A stretch of 64,000 nucleotides of DNA. It comes from Xiphias gladius (Eukaryota; Chordata; Actinopteri; Istiophoriformes; Xiphiidae). Location: NCBI RefSeq assembly GCF_016859285.1, contig NC_053403.1:3602948-3666947 (forward strand). The letters run 5' to 3'. The position numbers and the translations under genes are program-made. This document shows, one piece after another, positions 9,301 through 18,027 of the stretch. The notes beneath the pieces are model-generated. The model was given only the letters and a program-made list of their open reading frames with translations, searched no databases and was not told the origin of the DNA. The stretch's first letter is position 1. Every line of letters begins with the position of its first letter.

Positions 9301-12113
9301 TACAGATATGAGAGTGGTGTCGGTCTATACGTGCATTTCCCTAAACTCTTCCTTTAACCTTGTAATAGCACTTTGAGGAGGTGAGGACCAGACAAAATGT
9401 GAAAATAATAATTAAAAAAAACTATAAAAATCCTCTGTTTCTCAAAACAGTAACCGCCAGCTGATTACGAAGGAAAAACAAAGTTCTGGAACAGCGACAA
9501 GACTGTTGTGCTCCTCAATATGTAAAAACACACCTTAATGGCCTGTGGCGCGCCCGGAAACTGAAAACTATTTTATTCTGGAAGGATGAAATAAATATAA
9601 ATACAGGATGAGGAAAAAAATAGTAAAAACTCCCAGAAAAGTACCCCATTTTCAGCAAAATAAAAAGCGACATAACCACCCACCCCCCCGGTTTGTGACC
9701 TCCGCCTCCCCACCTTTTTGTACAGTCTCTAAGGAAAAGCCTTTGTCCAAACTACTCAACACCTTCAATCACAGTATGTAGACAAGACAGAAGGATGAAA
9801 AAGGGAGAGAGACTTTCACGAACAGCCATTTATCTGTTGGTCCGACTCCCAAAATATCCCTGCAGATACACTCTGGCCCTGATACAACATGGCACTTCCT
9901 GTTAAGACTCACTGAGTGGCCAGCCTGTCCCTGTGATATGGGACAGTAGGTCACCTTGGCTCACAGGGAGCACTTTGCATTGATGGTGGATGATATGTGT
10001 GTGTGTGACAAGTCAAGTGAACATGCATTAGCGTGATTATCCTTCCATAACCGTTGGAATTAAGAATCTACTGAACAAATCACATTAACCCACTGTGATT
10101 TTAAAAAAGAAAAAAAAAACAAAAACATATTTGAGTCTGCATTTTCTAGATCAGCATCCCCATTAAGACAGCCTTGAAGCTTGAAATCCCAAAGTAGATC
10201 AAAATTCTGAGCTTACAATTTATTAAAAGCATTTCCACCACAATAAATTTACATAAATAAATTTTCTTCTGAGCGCCACATTTCATTTGAGCATCAGATT
10301 TACTGCAGAGTTTCAAGTAGGAAAAAAAGAGAGAGCAACACGTTTGGTTGAACCGGCAGGGCGCCACCTGCTGCTGTTCTCCGGAGAAATGAAGAGGAAA
10401 GAAGAGAAAGAAAATCAATCTATACGATTAATTATTTACAATGCCATGTGGTGTGGCCCGAGAGTGAAAAGAGGCTGAAAACCGATATATGGTCACTGAA
10501 CTCATGGTGGTCCTCAGCGAGGTGATACCCCTCCTTTTCTCTCATGTCAACTGGAAAATGACGATTCAACAACGCTGATTACAGTCAGGGAAAAGAAACT
10601 GACCTTTAATCTTATCCACACGAGTGTCCAGTAACCAGGGATCAACTCACAGAAACTACTCCAGTTACATTTAAAGGTGGAAATAAATGTAAAAGCAAAG
10701 GTAACGCAGTTCAGGCTGATGACCGCGAGCGAACGGGGTCCGGGGATGGGGGCACGCCAATTCAGCACAGAGCAGACTCATTATAATCACAGTAAGAGGG
10801 TTATTAGATTCAGGTATTAGCTGTTGTTGGCCCTGGTGGAAAACAAGTGTAATACCCAGACTCCTACAGTGTGACTGCGGTGCCCAGCACTGAGTTTACA
10901 CTGGACGTTTCATACCATAATGTTCCTGTTGGCAGTCGAGGCCACTTTACATATTAGGGCTGCAACTAACAATTATTGTCATTATCAGTTAGTCTGACAA
11001 TGACTTGACTAATTGATTAGTCGAGGAAATATCTAAAATGACTGAAAAGTACCCTTCACAGTTTCCTACAGGCAAAGGTGTGATAGTTTGTATTCCCAAA
11101 TCAACAGTACAAAACCTAAAACTGTTCAGTTCACTACTGAATGACCGACTCATCTATAAATCCTTTCAGTTCTACCTCGTATTGTGGGGTAGCTGAAGTT
11201 TTATTACTCCGTGTCTCTGTCATAAAGTCGACATATTCAGCTCTCCACACACGGGTGGCTATGCCAAAACTATAGATCTTTAAACGTCTAGATCAGCTTG
11301 AGAAAAGCACATCTAATGATAATGGCATAAAATCATTTCCTAAATTTGATAGCCGGCCATTTAAGTGCAGTGTGATCCAGCATCATGAGATGTATGATGA
11401 CGATTTATACATGATAAATATATATAAATGATGAAGTTGAATTTCACCGAAACATTTTTGCGGCGTGAGATCTGAGGCACTTAAAATCAGATATTTTAGT
11501 AGGTCTCGACCCGGTGAAGCACGAGAAATCCACCGCACTCAATGGGACCAGCACTTCACGCCATGGTTTGTCATAACGTTCTCCACATTACTATGACATT
11601 TACTACCACAACAAGTTTTCCCACATACAGATCCTTAAAAATGTGTAAGAAGGAATTTAAAACAGACAAGCGGTATCTTTTTTTTATATACAGTTATTTC
11701 CACACACAATTTATGGTGGTCAGGAAAAAATGTTAAGAACAGCTGTGATGCCTGTGCTTTTATAAAAATAAAATTAATGCATTTAGAAAACAACAGGCCC
11801 TTTTTGTCAATGGCTGATACGTCATCTCAGATCCCCCTGAAACTCTGCGGTGCAGCTGCATGGCCTATAGGGAGTCTGGTTTAAGCAAGGACCCGGCTCA
11901 CTGAAAACACGCGTTCCGGATTAAATGAGATGAAGAATCAAGGAATGGCAGACTATCTTTTTTTTTTTTTTTTTTAGCAGAAGCACTGATGATAACACTC
12001 CCACCCAGCAGTCAAAGCCACCGCCTCTGGCAAGAGTCACGATGCCGGGTGGGGCCTCTGCTGCACCTACCGAAATACACCGTCTTGTCGCATTTAGGAC
12101 ACTTTGACGCCAT
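3383..12113 (-). CDS. crip2: cysteine-rich protein 2-like, two LIM domains (8 exons)
   Basis: Minus-strand exons are 12113-12071, 7572-7478, 6084-6027, 5937-5806, 5259-5191, 5041-4947, 4417-4360 and 3447-3383. All are GT-AG and join in frame to 204 residues (the family is about 208). The protein opens [17 protein letters not shown]1 ligands include C5, C8, H26, C29, C32, C35, C53 and C57, followed by the glycine-rich [13 protein letters not shown]. An acidic/Ala/Pro linker follows (about 76-120), then LIM2 from C123, with the second glycine-rich [13 protein letters not shown] and a short acidic end, AEAQP. CRIP2 proteins are zinc-binding LIM-only adaptors expressed in heart, vessels and other muscle. 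They bridge cytoskeletal and transcription partners. Exons 1-3 and 5-7 show the same boundaries and phases, so the gene records an internal LIM duplication. The N-terminus and the second LIM fit CRIP2 better than CRIP3. Exon 6 has a UG-repeat acceptor and a G-run after its donor (see findings). Confidence 0.93.
3590..3770 (+). repeat. dispersed repeat, copy also at about 49770-50040
   Basis: The stretch lies in crip2 intron 7. The words CTTGTCTTCTGAGAAACA, GTTACTCTGGATAATCCACA and TAGTCCCT.CGAA recur with modest divergence at about 49900-50000. The shared order of words shows a common interspersed element. Its class was not identified. Confidence 0.45.
4926..4936 (-). repeat. 11-base C/G homopolymer beside crip2 exon 6 donor
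   Basis: Eleven consecutive C on the plus strand give a G-run in the crip2 transcript. It begins at intron position 11 after the exon 6 donor (GTGAGATACT). Intronic G-runs close to 5' splice sites are known binding sites for hnRNP H/F. Length is likely to vary between individuals. Confidence 0.7.
5042..5082 (-). repeat. CA/TG microsatellite forming the exon 6 acceptor region of crip2
   Basis: On the plus strand this is (AC)n, a single G interruption, then (CA)n. In the crip2 transcript it is about 36 nt of UG repeat directly before UACAG and exon 6. There is no ordinary pyrimidine tract between repeat and AG. Confidence 0.85.
5346..5363. repeat. short CA microsatellite
   Basis: A run of about nine AC units lies in crip2 intron 4. 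Confidence 0.75.
5385..5690. mobile_element. Tc1-like derived repeat
   Basis: Words such as GTTTAATTTGAAGTAAAAGA, GGATACTACATTAAAGTGCC, AAGTCTCAGCTTTAATTTGA and AATATTTGGACA are typical of a Tc1-related non-autonomous repeat spread through fish genomes. The copy sits in crip2 intron 4 and is decayed. The family is recalled, not searched. Confidence 0.5.
6600..6830. repeat. fragment of the ACTTAAGTA-type repeat
   Basis: It shows the words CCTCATACTTTTACTCCACA, ACTGTAATTTTTACTCAATT, AACTAGTTACATCGCAG and TTTACATGCAAAACATATGA, the usual internal sequence of this abundant percomorph repeat. It lies in crip2 intron 2. Confidence 0.5.
8838..9358. mobile_element. MITE-like repeat with terminal inverted repeats
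   Basis: The left end, AAAGGACTAGTTAGACACTT, and the right end, TTTCCCTAAACTCTTCCTTT, are partly inverted copies of each other. The interior has the familiar words CCAAAGGTGACAAAATCCACC, GCTCACTAATTAAAACGTTA and AAGCTAAGTTAGCCGGCTG seen in a common percomorph MITE. It lies in crip2 intron 1. No coding sequence is present. Confidence 0.6.
10964..11070. repeat. 'GGGCTGCAACTAA' dispersed repeat
   Basis: It begins TAGGGCTGCAACTAACAATTA and continues with TAATTGATTAGTCGAGGAA, the classic start of a very abundant teleost repeat. Further diverged copies appear near 50900-51085, 54060 and 56895. It lies in crip2 intron 1. Confidence 0.6.
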
Positions 12114-12235
12114 GTTCCGTGGAGACCGGATCAGGACGGAGCGAGGGGGTCGCTTGCAGTCGGTCCAGCGTCGGCAGCCTGTCCTTTGTGCTCGCCGTCT
12201 GCCTGCAGCTCCAGCGGCGCGGACACACCCCAGAG

Positions 12236-12278
12236 GATGGTGGTGATGGTGGTGGTGGTGATGATGATGATGATGGGA
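12236..12278. repeat. GGT/GAT trinucleotide tract upstream of crip2
   Basis: Interrupted (GGT)n(GAT)n lies about 125-165 bases upstream of the crip2 start codon, within a CpG-rich stretch (about 12120-12440). That stretch probably includes the crip2 promoter and 5'UTR. The His-rich ORF on the minus strand across it is an effect of the repeat. Confidence 0.7.
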
Positions 12279-13490
12279 GTGACCGCGGCGCACATCCTCC
12301 CTCCGCTTCTTCTCCCCGCCCTCGCGTCGACGTCGCGCGGTGGAGGCAGGCGAAATTGAACCTGTGACCCGTGTCTCCGCATTCCTGGCGATGCGGTGTG
12401 AGGCAATACGAGCCGCGGGGACCATCGCCACCGGTCCCCGGCGTGTATCTGTGGTAAAAGTTGATTCATGAGGAGATCCTAGGAAAAAAAAAAAAAAATA
12501 GGCACAAAACACTTCACTTAGTTGAAGCACGTGTACGTTCCTCGTGTATTACAATTGTGTCTTACTTTGTCTTTCTGCTCCACTTTATTGCATTTGAAAA
12601 ATATTCTTTACTCCACACGCATAAACCACGACTATTTCCCATAGTCCACTACAGTTCTCTGACAGCCAGCCCTGGAAATAGCAGTTTTACGTTTGTGTTT
12701 AGACTCTCACAGCAGAGGGGTTGAGGTTAGGGAAAGATCGTGGCCTGGGTCAACACAGAAAAAGTTCAAACCACGATCCCACCCTGACCTTAACCAAAAG
12801 GGCTTTTGTTGCCTAAACCCCTAACCACATGCAGGGTCTGTGGACGCAAACCCCGGTCTCTGGGGGGACAGTTTCTGCGCTTTTATACACACCATCCACC
12901 CCAACCACCCCAACCACCTCCTGGTGACTCTGCTGCTGTTAACATAATCCAGCCAGCGATTACATTACCTACAAAACACATTTGCTCTTGCAGTTTAGTT
13001 CAATTGTACGGAAACAATTAAACTAACCCTGTCTCCTAGGAGACATGGTTTCTTCCTGTCTCCTAGAAATGATATTTCCATACAACTAAATAGCCATAGT
13101 TACAGATACTTTGTAGAATACAAACTATCATGTAAAACAAGTGTTTATCTTATAAAATATAATACACTGCAATAGATTAAAACGCACGATAGTATATAAA
13201 GTAGTTAAAGTGAGTCCCAACTAAACCTTATATAAAATTGTTAAATATACTTGATGATATAGTCATTTGGAATAATGAGTGCTTTTAGTTTTTTACTTTA
13301 ATTACATTTGGATGATAATAATCTGTACATTTGTTTAAACCTGCATTAATGTTCTGGTCACTCGGGGACAGTGAAACCAGCTGTAAACACAACACTGGCA
13401 TTTTATCACTTTTAGAGTTGATATGGTGAACTTTTTAACAAACAGTAGCCTATTTACATGTCCAGCAGTTATTGATCCACATGTTCATTC
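12279..13490. other. crip2 upstream region, no gene seen
   Basis: The left third is CpG-rich and is the likely crip2 promoter. The remainder turns AT-rich, with a Pro/CCACC patch near 12890-12920. From about 13050 the words ATAGTTACAGATACTTTGTAG suggest the interior of another ACTTAAGTA-type repeat, whose end appears at 13855-13935. No ORF has support. Confidence 0.35.
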
Positions 13491-13494
13491 ATTC

Positions 13495-13790
13495 AGAGTC
13501 ATATTTCTGGCCGCCAGGTGAATCATTCGTTCAGGTCTATTGTTCCCTCTCTTTTCCCTCTCTGTTATTGGTCTCTACCAACTCCTGAGGGAAATCTCTG
13601 GCTCTTTAGCTGCTAAATGCTCCACTACGTTCACCAGCTGGTCTCTGACGTAGCCTGTCTGTTGTTCGGTACTGAGCAGGTAGGGTGCAGTAGGTTTTTC
13701 TCTATGAGGTTGATGAGAGCGGTCACAGTGAACCAAAACGGTACGGTTGTCGGCTGTAAAACCAAAACAATTAGCTAAAAGAGGCCAAAA
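13495..13790 (-). repeat. dispersed repeat, inverted copy at 50290-50600
   Basis: The reverse complement matches 50320-50470 through CACCCTACCTGCTCAG, ACAACAGACAG, AGAGACCAGCTG and GAGCATTTAGCAGCTAAAG. The two copies, 36 kb apart and in opposite orientation, define a family. Its class is not recognised. Confidence 0.6.
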
Positions 13791-13854
13791 TTCGACCTCT
13801 TTTCACAAACATGTAATAAACTGATTTCGTTGCTGATATAAAAATATTATTTAG

Positions 13855-13935
13855 AGCAGCTATGAATGCAGGACTTTAACTTGTGTCCAAGTATTTTTAC
13901 ATAGTAGTACTTTTACTTAAGAGATGGATTTGAGG
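13855..13935. repeat. end of an ACTTAAGTA-type repeat
   Basis: AATGCAGGACTTTAACTTGT followed by AGTACTTTTACTTAAGAGAT matches the end at 61-110. The copy is interrupted on its left by the repeat at 13495-13790, which suggests nested insertion. Confidence 0.5.
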
Positions 13936-16692
13936 TGTTGCCTGGATTATCTCTGTAACATTTCAGTAACATTGCAATAGGGCCTCTGTGTATCTGTAGT
14001 TAAAGTCAAGTTATAGCTATTCAATTAAATGATTTATGATTTTTTTCTACTTCATATTAATATTCCATACAAAATATCTTAAGGTTATGTTTAGCTACCC
14101 ATGATATTCAATTGGACAACGTACAATACATACCATATATTTCCAATATTCAAAAGAGTTAATTATTTGTCCTGCTAATGGCATGATGACACGTCAGTCT
14201 GCACATCTGTGGTTGGCCAAGAGCTAAAACTCTCCACAGTTGTTCTGGCCAAATTATCATGACATTTTGTATGAATACCCATCGCTCCCACAGGATAAAT
14301 GCTGAATGCTTTGGTGCCTCTCCAACTTTTTTTTTTACACCCCAACATCAGAGCAAAAATTCCAGTTATACCCAAAAGAAAAATCAATCAAAATCTGATG
14401 GAAAGTTCTTTTTCAAAGGGTTGTCTTTTTAGGTTAGAAAGGGACTTCTTGCACACCTTATACTCCGCAAAGGTTATTAATTATCACGTAGACCTCCGAG
14501 TGTAATCCCGGCAACGGATATGTGTCATTGCAATGCGCTTTTATTTTGGAAATGCGATTAATCCTAAACCCAGCAATGTTGACTCCCCTGCATTCGTCAG
14601 TGTCACCCGTCAGCTCTGTTTGTTTCCTCTCTGTGGTTGTTAGGTTACGCTGCCTGAAAGCGCAGCTCTTCATAAGGAATGTTAAGTGATGCTCTGCAGC
14701 TCCCAATAGTACTGCTCTGAAGATTCTTGGCATTGTGATATGAGAAGAGCTGACAGTAGATGGCCTTTAGTGTGTAATTAAGAATAAAAATAGACTGAAA
14801 TTTAAATGTAGCTCGTTTTGTGTTTTATTTTTTAAGCCAAACATACAGTACCACCATATTTTCCTCTTCTCTTTTCTAAATATTTCAATCAATACATTAA
14901 AAGATTCCTAAAAACAGAAATGACACTTAACAGTCATCAAAAAAAATTGACACAGGGGAACAATTAAAATACTGAATATCCAAAGCCCAAGGCTGCATTT
15001 ACCCACCAGATGGCCCTGGGCAAAACTGAGCTGTGGACCTCTGTTATAAACATGTGGTACCTTTTATAAAGCACAACTTTAGTTAGAGAAGTTCCCGCAC
15101 CGGGGCTTTAAATGTGCTTATAGGCTAGCCCTTTCCCTCTGTGTCCATTCTTCCAGCCAAGCTGAGCCTCAGATTGTCCGTACTGACCTGAGAGTGGTAT
15201 AAATATTCTCACCTACAAGCATATTTACCAAGATCTAGAACTTCCCCGTTACAGCTAGATTTTAGCTCAGGGCCACTCTAAGAGGTAGGTCCTCATGATC
15301 AGATAACAAAGCAGTTGTAGTCTTATGGCCCCTACCATTTCAGTTTAAAATGTGCTTTAATGGTGCATACAGTATAAATAAAATACTGTGCAATTCATCA
15401 AATTACCGCAAACTAATTGCCACGCGTTGAACCTTCGAGGCCTTGAGGCCCCGTGAGTGTCTTGGACTCCAGGGCAGTTACAAAAATGACTTCAGCATGC
15501 AGATATCCCAAGGTGTCTGTATGCTTTGAACAAAGCACTTGCTGGGTCATTGAACAGTGTCTGAAATCCCCTCGAGGCCTTGAAGACGCTGTACAAATTA
15601 ATACACGAAACAAACAGACACGCCGTATTTCCTACACGTTTTTCACTTTTTTTTTCATTTGTTTGAAGCTTGACCCTTTTAGTTGCGTGTTCTTGTCGCA
15701 CCCTCTTCCTCTGCAATGATTTACGGTGCCTGACTGGAGAACTGGCAGTACCAGCTGCTTATCTCAATGCAGCCAACTTCTAAAATCGCATAACAGTAGA
15801 AGATGGAAACATCCTCTTCTGTCTCTCCTTTTCCCGATCATCTGGAGATTCGGTTAAAATGTGCGCCGAGTTGGAATGGGAATTTTATTACTCTTGCCTC
15901 ACAGAAAGAAGTTTTCAATTTCGGTTCTATCTGTTTGCATATTAACTCCATGTTCTTCTCAGTTCTCTTCCACCGTGCCACAAAAAATTAGGGTGGACTG
16001 GAGGCTACCGACACTCCACCTCATTCTCATGAACAAGGCTCTGAAGATGAAGAAGACATTCTGCAGCGGATATTCAAGCAGAAACTTGTGCTAATGGGTC
16101 TTTCCTTTCCGTTAAGTCTCTCAGGCCAACAAGCCATGCTGTATTTTCAATCAGATAAACACACATAAACAGATGGAAACAGTGGCAAACTTTTCCAGTT
16201 AGTGCACTCAGTCTTGAGCCATCTAGGGCCTGGGAATGCACTAATCTTAAAATAAACAGCCCCAGATTGTGTCTTTCTGTAGTTTTGGCACCGACATCAA
16301 GAGTGACTGTGCCTCATATTTGCTTAAAAGCTTTTCTTTGGCCTTCACATTTGTCCGCCTGACCATTCTGCCGTCCAACTGAAAGAACTTAATTGCACAG
16401 TAAAATTACGTTTAAGAAGACTACACACTCTTTTGACATTACACTAAAACAAGTTTAGAAATGAATTAAAGAAAAACATTAAGAGAAGGCTAAGAGTCTA
16501 CAGTCAAAACCCCAAATTGCTCGTTCATGCCTTCACACAAAAACACTTCCTCTCTCGCTGACAGAAACGTAAATTACAAGTTAAGTAACAATGAGGACAA
16601 AAAAATAAATCTTTCTATGTGAGGAAACATTTAGTGCATTGGATAGTGATAGAGAGAGAGAGAGCAGAATATTTGGTTTCAAATTGATTAAA
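13936..16692. other. intergenic, nothing supported
   Basis: Only short ORFs of 60-90 codons occur, without splice context, domain or composition bias. No repeat with clear ends was recognised. The last 100 bases hold a GA run (about 16647-16664) before the relic Ig leader and resemble the upstream region of the other Ig copies. Confidence 0.4.
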
Positions 16693-17220
16693 ATGTCAGT
16701 TTTTCTGATGCTGCTGCTTCATTTGACAGGTAAAATAATATTTAATCATATAATACAGAAGATGGACAAGTATTACTTTCTTTCTTTCTTTTGGTTTGTT
16801 TGATTTTTTTTTAAAGTTTTTCTTCACACTATGAGTATAATAGTTGGGTTCTTATTTCTGATTTCCTTCAAGGCTGTTACTGGACAATACTCCTCCTTCA
16901 CTGTCAGAGGTGGAGGTGAAATCCCTTCACCTCGTGAAAAGGTTGTGATAGATGATCAGGTGAAATGTGACGGTGCTACCTGGCTCTTCAGTGGTTCAAG
17001 AGACACAGCAGCAGTAGAGCTGGTTGGACTCGGGCAGCTGGGTGAAAAAGCCAAATCTGAATCAGACAGACTGAGTGTTACAGAGAAGTGTTCTCTGGTG
17101 ATAAAGAAGGTCACGGTTGAGGATGTTGGTCGCTACACCTGCAGACAGTTCAACAAATCAGGACGACAGCAAGGTCAAAATGCACAATGTTGAAATGTCT
17201 GTTATTACCAGTGAGTATTT
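16693..17220 (+). pseudogene. decayed single-Ig-domain receptor copy
   Basis: A leader-like exon (MSVFLMLLLHLTG, 16693-16729, donor GTAAAA) precedes a V-type domain exon. That exon is close to exon 2 of the intact receptor at 40590-43001 and shares DDQVKC, DRLSVTE, CSLVIKKVTVEDVGRYTCRQ. Three defects argue for a pseudogene. The first canonical cysteine is lost (PC becomes PS after GGE). The leader ends in phase 1 while the only obvious acceptor (AG at 16871-16872) needs phase 0. Near the domain end one extra base puts the frame into a TGA at 17191-17193, where the intact gene continues to its donor. The donor itself (ACCAGTGAGT) survives, with about 45 bases of matching intron, but stalk, membrane and tail exons are missing. 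A start at 16831 would give an alternative signal peptide, so a short secreted fragment is not excluded. Confidence 0.75.
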
Positions 17221-17741
17221 AAATCCAAATGTTTTCAGCTCAGACCGTCTTGTTAGAACAGTAAGTTCCCACTGTGTGTGACGCTGAAGCTGCAAGCACG
17301 AATTTTGGCCCTGTTTTTACACCTGAATCTGACCGGGCCAATCAGAGGACAGGTGGTTCCGTTGCCTGAAATCTATAGCAGATTTTAAAGATGGAGGAAA
17401 GCGTGGCCTCTTGTGCGACCCGGGTGGGCTTAAAAACACACACAGCACATTAAGTGTTTACCATTATGTTATTTTATGAAATAAATAAATAAATAAAATG
17501 AAATAAGATAAAATATCTCCAACTCAACCAGCTTCTGCAAAGAAATCCTGTTTATGTATCATGGCCTCGGTAACACTGACAGGGAAGAGTAAGCATGTCC
17601 CCTTTCACGTCTCATTCTTTACACTACATTTTGCTCAAAGTATTTTCATTTACCTTACTAATATTTTGAATGCACGTGTTTATTTTTAAACTATATTATC
17701 GATATTCTTCCATCCCCGATTATTTATTTTTATGTAAAATA
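17221..17741. other. intergenic between the Ig relic and the zinc-finger array
   Basis: The first ~45 bases match the intron of the intact Ig receptor, then similarity stops. An (AAAT)n-like patch lies near 17475-17510. From about 17520 the sequence resembles the spacer upstream of zinc-finger copy D (31620-31840), so the tandem unit starts about here. Confidence 0.5.
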
Positions 17742-18027
17742 ATTGGTTACGAAATAACTCGAAAAGTCGTCATTGAATTGCAGTGGTACAGAAAAAAATA
17801 AGATAATTTCCCCGTGAAATGAAGCGACAGAGATAAAAAAAAATCTTAACTGAAGAAGGAACAAACGGCTGACTCGCTCGCTCTGCCGGAACTTCGCCGT
17901 GTGACACCCGGCGGAAGTAAACAAAGCAAGGCGCTAGCGGCGTTAGCTCCATGGAAATGTTCAGTTAGCCGGGAGACGGTGGTGTGGTCGGGTCGCAGGT
18001 GAATCTTCCAGCTGTAACGAAGCAGCG
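17742..18027 (+). promoter_or_regulatory. shared promoter/5'UTR block of zinc-finger copy A
   Basis: An inverted CCAAT box (ATTGG in TAATTGGTTACGAAA) begins the block. It is followed by a conserved GCTGACTCGCTCGCTCTGCC segment and GGCGGAAGTAAACAAAGCAA. The same block precedes copies B and D almost unchanged, and its last third precedes C. Inside the probable 5'UTR is an upstream ORF, ATGGAAATGTTCAGTTAG (17951-17968, peptide MEMFS), in good start context. It is present in all four copies. Promoter role is inferred from position and conservation. Confidence 0.6.

Noticed and set aside
3425-12113. crip3 rather than crip2 as the name of the LIM gene
   Set aside because: The MASKCPKC start, the second-LIM CERCSKTL and the acidic ending before a terminal P fit CRIP2. 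CRIP3 has a different start and ends more basic.
12012-12530. 172-codon minus ORF with a His run overlapping crip2 exon 1
   Set aside because: Its only meaningful part is [15 protein letters not shown], which is crip2 exon 1. The His run comes from the GGT/GAT repeat in the upstream region and the start codon used by the ORF lies too far upstream.
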